NCBI RefSeq assembly: GCF_000380245.2
Contig: NZ_HG428742.1
Location: 452,220-516,219 of the forward strand
Length of the DNA: 64,000 nucleotides
Reading direction: 5' to 3'
Source: Bacillus massiliigorillae
GTDB lineage: Bacteria; Bacillota; Bacilli; Bacillales; DSM-1321
The notes under the pieces were generated by a model. The model searched no databases and had not been told where the DNA came from. It saw only the letters and a list, made by a program, of their open reading frames with translations. A program made the position numbers and the translations under genes. Positions 9,023-18,210 of the stretch are shown here, piece after piece (the stretch's first letter is position 1; each line of letters opens with the position of its first letter).

Positions 9023-11134
9023 TTACGCTTCAACAGCAGTTTTTATTCCTACAACCGCTCTTTCTAGTAACTCAGCAACATCATACGTACCAACTGATTC
9101 TTCCACTTCTTTTGCTTTTGTTCCATCCGAAAGCATCGTTAAGCAGTATGGACAACCTGAACTGATGACAGATGGTTTTACAACTAATGCCTGCTCTGTT
9201 CTCGCCACATTAATACGATGTCCTGTTTCTTCTTCCATCCACATTAAGCCACCGCCTGCGCCACAGCACATTCCAGTTTCACGATTTCTTTCCATTTCCA
9301 CCAGTTTAACTCCAGGAATCGCTTTCAGAATTTCACGTGGAGGATCGTATACCTCGTTATAACGACCTAAGTAACAAGAGTCATGGAACGTGATTGTCTC
9401 GTTTACTGCAAACGTTGGTTTTAATTTTCCTTCTCGAACTAATTGAGCCAGCACTTCTGTATGATGAAATACTTCAGCTTCCAAGCCAAAATCAGGATAT
9501 TCGTTCTTGAAGACATTATATGCATGCGGATCAATAGTGACTATTTTCTTCACTTCATTCTTCTCAAATTCCGCAATATTGTTCGTCGCTAACTCTTGAA
9601 ATACGAATTCATTTCCAAGTCGTCTTGCTGTATCACCAGAGTTCTTTTCTTTATTTCCAAGAATCGCAAACTTCACGCCTGCTTCATTCAAAAGCTTCGC
9701 AAAAGATAACGCAATTTTCTGGCTACGGTTATCATAAGAACCCATTGAGCCTACCCAGAATAAATATTCAAACTCTTCTCCAGCTTTTTTCATTTCTTTC
9801 ACTGTCGGAATCGTTACATCTTCACGAATTTCACGCCAGCTCTCTCTTTCTTTTCTGTTAAGACCCCACGGATTACCTTGACGCTCAATATTTTGCATCG
9901 CACGCTGTGCATCCGGATTCATCTTTCCTTCTGTCAAGACAAGATAACGACGTAAATCAATAATCTTATCAACATGCTCATTCATAACCGGACATTGGTC
10001 TTCACAGTTACGGCAAGTTGTACAACCCCAAATTTCTTCTTCGGTGATAATGTCCCCGATTAAACTTGGATCGTAAATAGACGTTGCTGCCTGCTCTTCT
10101 ACACCTTGTCCAGCCGCTGCTAAAGCTAGTTGATTCCCTTTTGTCTTAGAGAAAGCAAACCCTGGAACCCAAGGCTGTTGCCTTGTCACTACAGCACCTT
10201 TTTCCGTTAAATGATCTCGTAACTTCAAAATCAAATCCATTGGAGAGAGCATTTTCCCTGTTCCTGTTGCTGGACACATATTCGTACAGCGACCACATTC
10301 TACACAAGCATATAAATCGATTAATTGATTTTGTCTGAAATCCTCAATTTTACCAACACCAAATGTTTCTTGAGACTCATCTTCGAAATCAATTTTTGTT
10401 AACTTTCCTGGATTAGATAAACGGTGAAAATAAACATTAGCTGGTCCAGCAATTAAGTGAGCATGTTTCGATTGTGGAACATACACAAGGAATGTTAGTA
10501 GAATCAACGCATGAATCCACCAAGCAATATAGAATCCAACAATTGCAGCTGTTTTTCCGATACCAGAAAAAACAATTGCTACAGCTGAAGCAACTGGCTC
10601 AGTCCAACTAGGATCATGACCATGCCAGATTAGTGCCATACCATTACCAATTAATGTCGATACCATTAACCCACCGATAAAAATAAGCACTAAACCTGAT
10701 TTAAATCCTCGCTTCAGACGAACAAGCTTCTCGATATAACGACGATAAAATGCCCAAACAACCGCTACTAAAATAATCAGAGCAACGATTTCTTGGAAAA
10801 AAGTAAACGCTGGATACAACGGACCAAACGGTAAGTGTACACCTGGCTTAATACCTTTAATAATTAAATCAATCGCTCCGAACTGTACTAATAAAAAGCC
10901 ATAGAAGAACATCACATGCATGATACCGCTTTTCTTATCTTTCAATAACTTCTTCTGTCCAAAAACATTTTCCCAGACTAATTGAAGCCTCTCTTTTACA
11001 CGATTATCAAATTCCACTTTCTTTCCCAATTTGATGTACTTAATTCTCGTTTTTATCAAGTAAACAAACAGGCTTATGGCATATGCAACAATCAGTAAAA
11101 ACGCGATGAGGTTAACCCATAATAATCCTTCCAT
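9023..11134 (-). CDS. fadF: Membrane (Fe-S)-binding oxidoreductase FadF
   Basis: A 703-residue membrane iron-sulfur protein thought to pass electrons from acyl-CoA dehydrogenases/ETF to the quinone pool. The first about 240 residues hold about six hydrophobic helices (a NarI-like heme b region is likely). Two [4Fe-4S] motifs follow, CVECGRCTNMCP and CTTCRNCEDQCP, then two CCG domains (FHDSCYLGRYNEVYDPPREIL; GMCCGAGGGLMW and SSGCPYCLTML). This arrangement equals B. subtilis FadF (YwjF), which lies next to acdA, as here. The ATG at 11134 follows AAGGAGACGGA. Transcription starts from a promoter overlapped by a FadR-like palindrome, so induction by fatty acids is likely. Confidence 0.92.
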   Translation of the reverse strand: MEGLLWVNLIAFLLIVAYAISLFVYLIKTRIKYIKLGKKVEFDNRVKERLQLVWENVFGQKKLLKDKKSGIMHVMFFYGFLLVQFGAIDLIIKGIKPGVHLPFGPLYPAFTFFQEIVALIILVAVVWAFYRRYIEKLVRLKRGFKSGLVLIFIGGLMVSTLIGNGMALIWHGHDPSWTEPVASAVAIVFSGIGKTAAIVGFYIAWWIHALILLTFLVYVPQSKHAHLIAGPANVYFHRLSNPGKLTKIDFEDESQETFGVGKIEDFRQNQLIDLYACVECGRCTNMCPATGTGKMLSPMDLILKLRDHLTEKGAVVTRQQPWVPGFAFSKTKGNQLALAAAGQGVEEQAATSIYDPSLIGDIITEEEIWGCTTCRNCEDQCPVMNEHVDKIIDLRRYLVLTEGKMNPDAQRAMQNIERQGNPWGLNRKERESWREIREDVTIPTVKEMKKAGEEFEYLFWVGSMGSYDNRSQKIALSFAKLLNEAGVKFAILGNKEKNSGDTARRLGNEFVFQELATNNIAEFEKNEVKKIVTIDPHAYNVFKNEYPDFGLEAEVFHHTEVLAQLVREGKLKPTFAVNETITFHDSCYLGRYNEVYDPPREILKAIPGVKLVEMERNRETGMCCGAGGGLMWMEEETGHRINVARTEQALVVKPSVISSGCPYCLTMLSDGTKAKEVEESVGTYDVAELLERAVVGIKTAVEA

Positions 11135-11261
11135 TCCGTCTCCTTCCCCATAAAGAGCAACAAAAGATGCAGTTTTAACCTACCAAACCTTTCATTTCGA
11201 TGAAAATCCCTTTAATGTTTTTCATTTTTTATTTTCAGAATTTTTTATTTATTACTAATAT

Positions 11262-11289
11262 ATTATATAGTGAATGACGATTCAGTCAA
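11262..11289 (-). promoter_or_regulatory. fadF promoter with FadR-like operator
   Basis: On the minus strand TTGACT (11284-11289) and TATAAT (11262-11267) are 16 bases apart. The palindrome at 11271-11288, read on the plus strand as TGAATGACGATTCAGTCA, overlaps the -35 and spacer and differs from the FadR consensus TGAATGANTANTCATTCA at only two defined bases. Repressor binding here would block RNA polymerase. Promoter and palindrome are seen in sequence; FadR control is inferred from knowledge of the Bacillus fad regulon. Confidence 0.7.
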
Positions 11290-11403
11290 CGTTTTTCTAT
11301 TTTTTTCTATCTTCATTTTCTTCTCATCAACCCATTCTGGTTAATTCTACGCGTTTTGAGAAAAAATAAATGAAGGACGATTTTTGTAGAGGAGAGAAAA
11401 TAT

Positions 11404-12606
11404 TTGAAAGCGCTTTTAATTATTCTAATATGTATTTTGATACTCATTTTTTTACTACTAATCGACTTCAAATTAGGTCGAAAGAAGCATATTTCACAAA
11501 CTCAAAAAACAACATACCCTAAACGAAACAGTGATATTTCTCTGTATACATCAGGACCGGAGCTTTTTGAAAAGCTGTTTCAAGACATTCAACAAGCTAC
11601 TCAATATGTACACATCCTTTTTTTTATTGTAAAAAATGATAAGATCAGTCAGCGTTTCACGAATCTACTTAAGAAAAAGGTGACTGAAGGAGTCGAAGTT
11701 CGACTCTTGTTAGATTGGGGTGGAAGCTTAAGTTTCAGCAAACAAACCATCACGTCATTAAAAAATGCAGGAGTGAAATTTTCTTTTTGTCATTTACCCA
11801 AGTTTCCTTTTTTCTTTTATTCATCTCAAGAAAGAAACCATCGAAAAATTACGATTATCGATGGCAAAATCGGCTATATCGGCGGATTTAACATTGGAAA
11901 AGAATACAATAACCAAGACAAAAAGCTAAACCCTTGGCGTGATTATCATTTAAGATTAAAAGGTGAAGGTGTTCAAGACTTAGAAGTGGAATTTTTAGCA
12001 GATTGGTTAGAAGGGTCAGGTGAAAATATTAAATATAAAGATATTTTCATTCATGAAGGTTACAAAGGAAAACATCTTCATCAGTTCGTTCCAACTGAAG
12101 GATTATTTTTGCAAGAAACATTTGTAGACTTGATCAAACAAGCACAAAATTCTATCATCATCGGAACGCCCTACTTTATTCCTTCCGAAAAAATTATGAA
12201 TGAATTAATTTATAAGTTAAAGAAAGGTGTTCATATTCAAATTCTTGTACCCGAAACATCTGATCATATCTTTGTGAAAGAAGCCTCGTTCCCATATTTT
12301 CGAACGTTACTTTCCTATGGTGCTGAAATCTACCAATATCAAAAAGGATTTTTCCACGCGAAGTACTTATTAATCGATGATAGCATTCTCGATATTGGTA
12401 CAGCGAATTTTGATAAACGTAGTCTTTTTTTAAACCATGAAATTAATTGTCTAATCTACGATTCAGCATATATAGCTGAAGTAAAGCAGGAAATTGAAAT
12501 GGATTTTAAGAACAGCAGCTCTATGTCACTTGAACAATTAAACAAATTTAACATATGGCGAAGCACCAAAGAAAAAATAGCAGCAATGATTGCCACTTTT
12601 TTATAA
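11404..12606 (+). CDS. clsB: Cardiolipin-synthase-like phospholipase D family protein (YwjE/ClsB)
   Basis: A 400-residue membrane-anchored phosphatidyltransferase candidate. One N-terminal hydrophobic segment (residues about 2-22) is followed by two HKD motifs: HRKITIIDGKIGYIGGFN and HAKYLLIDDSILDIGTANFD, which together form the active site of the PLD family. It would join two phosphatidylglycerols to cardiolipin and glycerol. The start is TTG, chosen because GAGGAGAG lies about seven bases ahead. It is divergent from fadF and 12 bases upstream of uvsE, the order found for ywjE-ywjD in B. subtilis. It has one rather than two N-terminal helices, as in YwjE, so minor cardiolipin synthase activity is the best guess. 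Confidence 0.85.
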   Translation: MKALLIILICILILIFLLLIDFKLGRKKHISQTQKTTYPKRNSDISLYTSGPELFEKLFQDIQQATQYVHILFFIVKNDKISQRFTNLLKKKVTEGVEVRLLLDWGGSLSFSKQTITSLKNAGVKFSFCHLPKFPFFFYSSQERNHRKITIIDGKIGYIGGFNIGKEYNNQDKKLNPWRDYHLRLKGEGVQDLEVEFLADWLEGSGENIKYKDIFIHEGYKGKHLHQFVPTEGLFLQETFVDLIKQAQNSIIIGTPYFIPSEKIMNELIYKLKKGVHIQILVPETSDHIFVKEASFPYFRTLLSYGAEIYQYQKGFFHAKYLLIDDSILDIGTANFDKRSLFLNHEINCLIYDSAYIAEVKQEIEMDFKNSSSMSLEQLNKFNIWRSTKEKIAAMIATFL

Positions 12607-12618
12607 GGAGAGGACATC

Positions 12619-13572
12619 ATGATTATTCGATTTGGATACGTGTCTACCGCTATAACTTTATGGGATGCGTCCCCTTCTAAAACTGTAACTTTCAAGCGTT
12701 ATTCCCAACTTGCTGAAGAAGAAAGACTCGCTAAGTTACAGGCTGTGACACTAACCAATATTACAAATACAAAACGAATGTTGTATTATAATGTGGCTCA
12801 TGAAATAGAATTATATCGCCTATCCAGTTCAATCGTACCGCTCGCTACACATCCTGAAGTACAATGGGATTTTGTTACGCCCTTTCATAATGAGTGGCAA
12901 GAACTTGGACAGATAATTAAAAATAATAAAATGCGCGTCAGCTTTCATCCCAATCAATTTACTCTGTTCACAAGTCCAAAAATAGAGATAACCAATAACT
13001 CTGTTCGCGATCTTGAATACCATTATAAAATGCTTGAAGCAATGAGAATTGAAGACGATTCATACATGAATATTCATGTGGGTGGTGCATATGGTGATAA
13101 AGTATCTTCTTTAGCACGGTTTCATGACAATATTAAGCAAGTACCGCCACATATAAAGACCCGCATGACACTTGAAAATGACGATAAAACGTATACAGCT
13201 AGCGAAACATTGGCTGTGTGTGAACGTGAACATATTCCTTGTGTCTTTGATTATCATCATCATATGGCAAATCTATGTGAAGAGCCTTTAAATGAATTAC
13301 TACCACGTATTTTTCAAACTTGGCAACACACTGGTTTAAATCCCAAAATCCATATTTCATCACCAAAATCAGAGAAGGAGTTTCGTTCACATTCTGATTT
13401 TGTAGATTTGGATTTTATTCAACCATTTCTATCTGAGTTGAAAAAATGTCATGTAGATGTAGATTTTATGATTGAAGCAAAAAGTAAAGATCAGGCTCTT
13501 CTTCGATTAGTAGAAGATATCTCAAAAATACGAGGGACAAAAAGAATTAGTGGTGCAATTGTAACTATGTAA
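12619..13572 (+). CDS. uvsE: UV DNA damage endonuclease UvsE
   Basis: UV damage endonuclease of 317 residues, nicking 5' of cyclobutane dimers and 6-4 photoproducts to begin alternative excision repair. It is a TIM-barrel metalloenzyme; visible signatures include an N-terminal RFGYVS, SFHPNQFTLF, NIHVGGAYGDK, LENDDKTYTASE, PCVFDYHHHMAN and DVDFMIEAKSKDQA, which carry the His, Glu and Asp metal ligands. Length is at the family norm. It follows the cardiolipin-synthase-like gene by 12 bases with AGGAGAGG ahead of the ATG, so the two are one operon, ended by a strong hairpin. Spore and UV survival fits a spore former. Confidence 0.93.
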   Translation: MIIRFGYVSTAITLWDASPSKTVTFKRYSQLAEEERLAKLQAVTLTNITNTKRMLYYNVAHEIELYRLSSSIVPLATHPEVQWDFVTPFHNEWQELGQIIKNNKMRVSFHPNQFTLFTSPKIEITNNSVRDLEYHYKMLEAMRIEDDSYMNIHVGGAYGDKVSSLARFHDNIKQVPPHIKTRMTLENDDKTYTASETLAVCEREHIPCVFDYHHHMANLCEEPLNELLPRIFQTWQHTGLNPKIHISSPKSEKEFRSHSDFVDLDFIQPFLSELKKCHVDVDFMIEAKSKDQALLRLVEDISKIRGTKRISGAIVTM

Positions 13573-13591
13573 GAAAAGGGAAACTATCCAA

Positions 13592-13646
13592 GAAAAGAGC
13601 TGACTCAAAAGTCACTACCAAATGACTTTTGAGCCAGCTCTTTTCT
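13592..13646 (+). terminator. Terminator after uvsE
   Basis: AAAGAGCTGACTCAAAAGTCA pairs almost perfectly with TGACTTTTGAGCCAGCTCTTT. It lies between convergent genes and may serve the ABC permease gene too. It belongs to a recurring family of GAG-CTG-CAAAAGTCA hairpins in this window. Confidence 0.85.
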
Positions 13647-13665
13647 AATTGTTTCAGATTATAAA

Positions 13666-14397
13666 TTAATCTGTATTCATTTTTCTCTTAAACACTATGA
13701 CTGAAATAAACATGAACAATACTCCATAACCTAGAGCCCACCAAAAGTGAGAAAATATCTCACTATAATTTCCATTCACTGCGGCTTTTCCCATATCTAC
13801 TGCATGAGCAAAAGGCAACCAATAGGCAATTGTTTTGAACGTACCACCCACAAGTTCTAGACTAAACCAAGTACCAGATAACCAAGCAGTAAGATTAGTA
13901 AGCAAGGCGCCACATACACCAGCAACTGCCTTTTCATTCAATATGCTACCACATAACAACCCAATACCGATAAAAACTACTGATGTTGGAAGAATCATGA
14001 CTAAAGCTACTAGAATAGAAGCTGTCATTTCCATTCCAAGCAAAAAGGCAACAAGGTAGCAAACGATACTTTGTACCAATGCCATTGGAACCAGTGGAAG
14101 TATGTACCCTAATATATAATCAGACGCTTTCATCGGTGTTGTAAATAATCGAGCCAACATGGAGGATGCTCGATCTTTGGAAATAAGCTGTGCTGAAAAT
14201 AAGGACATAAAAGATAAACCAAACACCGCTATACCTGGCGTCAATTCTTCAATATTGAATATATCAGTCGGGATGTTTCTATTAATCGCCGTAAGTAATA
14301 ATATTAGGACTACAGGAAAGCCGATACCAAAAAATAAGGATAAAGGATCGCGAAGGATTTCCTTCGCTGTTCTATTGGAAAATACCTTCATTTTCAT
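13666..14397 (-). CDS. ABC-2 type exporter permease
   Basis: A 243-residue integral membrane protein of the ABC-2 transporter family with about six hydrophobic helices. It begins MKMKVFSNRTAKEILRDPLS, the usual amphipathic entry, and contains a SAQLISKDRASSMLARLFTTP loop characteristic of ABC-2 permeases. Its start overlaps the stop of the ATPase gene by four bases, so the two are translationally coupled and form a two-subunit exporter. Substrate is unknown: drug, peptide or lipid export are all possible. The regulator gene just upstream suggests that the three genes form one operon. Confidence 0.82.
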   Translation of the reverse strand: MKMKVFSNRTAKEILRDPLSLFFGIGFPVVLILLLTAINRNIPTDIFNIEELTPGIAVFGLSFMSLFSAQLISKDRASSMLARLFTTPMKASDYILGYILPLVPMALVQSIVCYLVAFLLGMEMTASILVALVMILPTSVVFIGIGLLCGSILNEKAVAGVCGALLTNLTAWLSGTWFSLELVGGTFKTIAYWLPFAHAVDMGKAAVNGNYSEIFSHFWWALGYGVLFMFISVIVFKRKMNTD

Positions 14398-15128
14398 TTT
14401 GAATCACCTTCTGAAACAAATTTAACAAAAGCATCTTCAAAACGATCTGTACCTGCTTTTTGCTTCATATCCTCTACTGTACCCAAAGCTTTAATTTTTC
14501 CATCTTTCATAATGCAAATACGATTTGATAATGCTTCTGCTTCCTCCAAATAGTGAGTTGTTAATACGATAGTCGCCTTACCCTTTAAGTTTTCGATTAC
14601 ATTCCATAACTCCCGTCGTGCTAATATATCCAGTCCTAAAGTAGGCTCATCAAGAAAGATTATGCTCGGATTACTAATCAAAGCCATTGCAATACTTAAT
14701 CGGCGCTGCCAACCACCAGATAACGTTTTACTGCGTTGCTTTTCTATTTGCTCAAATGAGAAAAGCTCAATCATCTCATCTGTTTTCTTCTTTGTTTCCG
14801 CTTTATCAAAACCATGTACACCGGCCATTAGCTCTAAGTTTTCCCTAACAGACAAATTGGGTGCGATAGCCGTTTCTTGTGGAGAAACAGCTATACACTC
14901 TTTTACCTTTTGGGGATGTTCTAAAATGCTATTTCCCAATAGAACCGCATCTCCACTTGTCGGCTTTGTTAAACAGGATAGCAATTTAATCAATGTTGTT
15001 TTCCCTGCCCCGTTCACACCCAACAGAGCAAATAATTCGCCTTGACCGATTGACAAAGATACATCATCAACCGCCATCTTTGAACCATATTTTTTAGTGA
15101 GATTAGTTATTTCAATTGCGGAATTCAT
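14394..15128 (-). CDS. ABC transporter ATP-binding protein
   Basis: A 244-residue ABC ATPase. Walker A is GVNGAGKTTLIK (near residue 37), the Q-loop is in AVSPQETAIAP, the signature is TLSGGWQRRLS, Walker B is SIIFLDEPTLGLD and the switch His is in VLTTHYLEEAE. The signature LSGGW is slightly unusual (LSGGQ is standard). It energises the ABC-2 permease encoded directly downstream, with which it overlaps by four bases. It lies 21 bases after the HTH/AbrB regulator gene. The class is that of antibiotic or lantibiotic exporters such as DrrA, but the cargo cannot be assigned. Confidence 0.9.
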   Translation of the reverse strand: MNSAIEITNLTKKYGSKMAVDDVSLSIGQGELFALLGVNGAGKTTLIKLLSCLTKPTSGDAVLLGNSILEHPQKVKECIAVSPQETAIAPNLSVRENLELMAGVHGFDKAETKKKTDEMIELFSFEQIEKQRSKTLSGGWQRRLSIAMALISNPSIIFLDEPTLGLDILARRELWNVIENLKGKATIVLTTHYLEEAEALSNRICIMKDGKIKALGTVEDMKQKAGTDRFEDAFVKFVSEGDSK

Positions 15129-15149
15129 GCCCTCTCCCTCCCCAGTATT

Positions 15150-15581
15150 TTATCTATCTGTCTCATCCGGCCTAAAAGCAGCCTGCTCAAAAAACATTTG
15201 CATATAGCTTTGAGGAACAATTGCCAATCCACGATCCTCATCACCGACAACGATTAATGAATCACCTGATGCTATTTTGAATAACTCTCTTGCCTTTTTC
15301 GGTATGACAATCTGTCCACGTTCTCCTACAGTCACACTTCCAAAAAAATGTTTACCTTTAGGAGGCACCATCAATCCCGAATCTTCACCTGAATAATTAA
15401 CTAGATTATCCAACGTCACATTATATAGTTTTGCCAAAGTTACACAGCTAGATATATCAGGAATCGTTTCTCCTTTTTCCCATTTAGCAACGGCTTGACG
15501 GGATACATTCAATTGTTCAGCTATTTCCTCTTGGGTGAAACGATGGATTATTCGAAGTTGTTTTAAATTCATATTTATCAT
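15150..15581 (-). CDS. HTH (Xre) and AbrB-like two-domain transcriptional regulator
   Basis: A 143-residue DNA-binding protein made of two different DNA-binding modules. Residues about 5-60 form an Xre/Cro helix-turn-helix (FTQEEIAEQLNVSRQAVAKW), and residues about 80-125 look like a SpoVT/AbrB swapped-hairpin domain (GSVTVGERGQIVIPKKAREL). I chose the ATG at 15581 because AGGAGGT lies nine bases before it; a longer frame reaching 15635 lacks a ribosome site. The gene is first in a likely operon with the ABC exporter and probably controls it. Confidence 0.82.
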   Translation of the reverse strand: MINMNLKQLRIIHRFTQEEIAEQLNVSRQAVAKWEKGETIPDISSCVTLAKLYNVTLDNLVNYSGEDSGLMVPPKGKHFFGSVTVGERGQIVIPKKARELFKIASGDSLIVVGDEDRGLAIVPQSYMQMFFEQAAFRPDETDR

Positions 15582-15771
15582 ACTTTTCGTACCTCCTACT
15601 TTATTATCTCCCTCTATATAAGTACTGTCTATCAACCAAAGATGACATCGATGTTAGCATTAGTTGCATTGATTCCAACCCTCTACTTGTTTTGTCGACT
15701 CTAAGTAATACCCCAATTCCACGAGCAGTAACCTAGCCTGAAAAAGCACATGTGAATACTGTCTTAAATAC

Positions 15772-15824
15772 AAAAAAGCAGGTGGAGAAAAAGTGCAATT
15801 ACTTTTTCTCCACCTGCTTTTTTT
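15772..15824 (-). terminator. Terminator after argS
   Basis: AGCAGGTGGAGAAAAAGT pairs with ACTTTTTCTCCACCTGCT around a short loop, flanked by A and T runs so that it can act in both directions. It lies 15 bases past the argS stop. The 190 bases between it and the regulator gene hold nothing I can assign. Confidence 0.9.
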
Positions 15825-15838
15825 AGGGATTCCACTAT

Positions 15839-17509
15839 TTACATTTTCTCAGGAGCAGATACACCAATTAATGCAAGAGCATTATGAAGTGTAATACGAA
15901 CTGCTTGAATTAATGCTAAGCGTGCTTTTGAACGTTCAACATTATCTTGGTCTAATACTTTCTCTGCATTATAGAAGCTGTGGAAAGTAGAAGCTAAATC
16001 AAAGATATAATTAGTAATACGGTGCGGTAAGCGTTTTTCAGCCGCTTCTGCAATCACTTGTGGGAAATCACCTAGCTTCTTCAGAACATCAAATTCTTTT
16101 TCTGATGTAATAAGTGATAGATCATATTTACCATCTATATCAAAGCCTTGCTCTTTTCCTTGACGAAGAATACTGCAAATACGTGCATGTGCATACTGTG
16201 CATAATAAACCGGATTATCGTTTGATTGAGATACAGCTAAATCTAAATCAAAATCCATATGAGTATCTGCACTTCTCATTGCGAAGAAATAACGAGTTGC
16301 ATCCAAGCCAACTTCATCCACTAAGTCACGCATTGTAACAGCTTTACCTGTACGTTTACTCATTTTCATTTTCTCGCCATCTTTGTATAAATGAACAAGT
16401 TGAATAATCTCTACTTCTAATTGATCTTGCTCATGACCTAATGCTTCAATTGCCGCTTTCATACGAGGGATATATCCGTGATGGTCAGCTCCCCAAATAT
16501 TAATTAGCTTTTCGAATCCACGCGCAAATTTATCACGGTGATAAGCAATATCTGGCGTTAAATAAGTGTAAGAACCATCTTGCTTAATTAATACCCGGTC
16601 CTTATCGTCACCTAATTCAGTTGAACGGAACCAAGTAGCACCATCCTGCTCATAAATGTGACCACGTTCTCTTAAGTCATTTAATGCAGCATCAATTTTT
16701 CCATTTTCATATAATGATGTTTCTGAATACCATACATCAAAAGGTACACGGAATTCTTCTAGATCTTCTTTTAATTTACCTAATTCATATTTCAAACCGT
16801 ACTCACGGAAGAAATCAAAGCGAGCTTTCTCATCTTCATGTGTAAAACGATCTCCAAATTCTTCAGCTAATTTCTTACCGATTTCAATAATATCTTGTCC
16901 ATGGTAACCGTCTTCTGGCATTTCTTTATCTAAGCCAAGAGCTTGGAAATAGCGTGCCTCAACAGATAAAGCAAGATTATTAATCTGATTACCTGCATCA
17001 TTAATATAGTATTCTCTAGAAACCGCATAGCCTGCTTTATCTAGAATATTACATAAAGAATCACCAACTGCCGCTCCACGAGCATGTCCTAAATGAAGAT
17101 TTCCAGTAGGGTTTGCTGATACGAATTCCACTTGGATTTTCTCGCCATTCCCTACTTTACTCTCCCCATATTTGTCACCTAAGTTTAGAATTGTAGGAAT
17201 GATTTTCGTAACATATGAATTATCCATATAGAAATTTATAAATCCTGGTCCAGCAATTTCGATTTTTTGAATAGAAGCCTTTGATTGATCAAAGTTTGCT
17301 ACTAATTCTTCAGCAATCATACGAGGCGCTTTTTTTGCTACTCGCGCTAGTTGCATAGCCATGTTTGTAGAATAATCACCATTTACTTTATCCTTTGGTG
17401 TTTCAAGAATAACATTCGGCATTTCTTCTTCTGTTGCTAAGTTTGCTTTTATAACAGCAGCTTTTATTTCCTGCTTTAAATTTTCTTGCACTTGTTCAAC
17501 GATATTCAT
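15839..17509 (-). CDS. argS: Arginyl-tRNA synthetase
   Basis: Class I aminoacyl-tRNA synthetase of 556 residues charging tRNA-Arg with arginine. Visible are the Arg_tRNA_synt_N additional domain (residues about 1-85), the HIGH-type motif in NPTGNLHLGHARGAAVGD (HLGH), KMSKRTGKAVTMRDLV as the KMSKS loop, and the C-terminal DALR anticodon-binding domain. Length is that of Bacillus ArgRS. The ATG immediately follows the TAA of the upstream ywiB gene, so the two are translationally coupled, the arrangement found in B. subtilis. No T-box leader is evident. Confidence 0.96.
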   Translation of the reverse strand: MNIVEQVQENLKQEIKAAVIKANLATEEEMPNVILETPKDKVNGDYSTNMAMQLARVAKKAPRMIAEELVANFDQSKASIQKIEIAGPGFINFYMDNSYVTKIIPTILNLGDKYGESKVGNGEKIQVEFVSANPTGNLHLGHARGAAVGDSLCNILDKAGYAVSREYYINDAGNQINNLALSVEARYFQALGLDKEMPEDGYHGQDIIEIGKKLAEEFGDRFTHEDEKARFDFFREYGLKYELGKLKEDLEEFRVPFDVWYSETSLYENGKIDAALNDLRERGHIYEQDGATWFRSTELGDDKDRVLIKQDGSYTYLTPDIAYHRDKFARGFEKLINIWGADHHGYIPRMKAAIEALGHEQDQLEVEIIQLVHLYKDGEKMKMSKRTGKAVTMRDLVDEVGLDATRYFFAMRSADTHMDFDLDLAVSQSNDNPVYYAQYAHARICSILRQGKEQGFDIDGKYDLSLITSEKEFDVLKKLGDFPQVIAEAAEKRLPHRITNYIFDLASTFHSFYNAEKVLDQDNVERSKARLALIQAVRITLHNALALIGVSAPEKM

Positions 17510-17944
17510 TTACTTTGTTTCCTCCTTGTAGCGAATCAACATATCATATTGACCTACATCATTTCCCTGCATATTCAAATCATAAATAAGATGAATCTTG
17601 CCCTCTTTTGTGTTGTCATCCCATGAATGATTCATTTTCTTAGCAGTCGTTAACATTTGCATCGTCCCATAAGTACTCTCAAATGACCCTACTGTCATTA
17701 AATCTTTTAAGAATTTTTGTCTCATTTTCACATGACCACTTCTCATAATGAAAACTTCTTCAGGTGACCATTTCACAATTGTATGTGTTTTATTCAAATC
17801 CTGTTGGACTTCATCATATCGAAGGTAAATAGAACGGCCTTTATGCTGTAATGTACCAAATGTCAAGAGTTCATAAGAATCTCTTTCTTCACCATTAGTA
17901 ATAGTTGTTTTTAATTCGACTTTTACTGTCTTTGTGTCTGACAC
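17510..17944 (-). CDS. ywiB: DUF1934 family beta-barrel protein YwiB
   Basis: A 144-residue protein of the DUF1934/YwiB family, a calycin-like beta-barrel of unknown function. Alternating beta-strand patterns, YLRYDEVQ, VFIMRSGHVKMRQKFL and a C-terminal IHLIYDLNMQGNDVGQYDMLIRY fit. I prefer the GTG at 17944 because AAAGGGTG lies seven bases before it; the GTG at 17953 is part of that ribosome site. The gene directly precedes argS, as in other Bacillus species, but no functional link to arginyl-tRNA synthetase is known. Confidence 0.82.
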   Translation of the reverse strand: MSDTKTVKVELKTTITNGEERDSYELLTFGTLQHKGRSIYLRYDEVQQDLNKTHTIVKWSPEEVFIMRSGHVKMRQKFLKDLMTVGSFESTYGTMQMLTTAKKMNHSWDDNTKEGKIHLIYDLNMQGNDVGQYDMLIRYKEETK

Positions 17945-18210
17945 TCTTCTCACCCTTTATTGAATTTAAAAAAGGTTATCTTTTCTATTTTATATAAAAC
18001 GATTTAAATCTTTAACTTTCATAAGTATAAAGATTCTTATTTTAAGTTTCAACTATACGCAAGCATTAGATAATGTTATTACCGTTTTTCCTATGATTTA
18101 ATCCACGAAAAAGACAATTACTTGCCACCTACCCCTACATGTCTTACAAGAAAAATATTTCAGTTTTAGAAGAAATGTTTAAAATATGGAGATTTTTTTC
18201 ATACTAATAA

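Noticed and set aside
15652..15706. Short hydrophobic peptide frame (MLALVALIPTLYLFCRL)
   Set aside because: No ribosome site and no neighbour to suggest a role; likely chance in an AT-rich gap.
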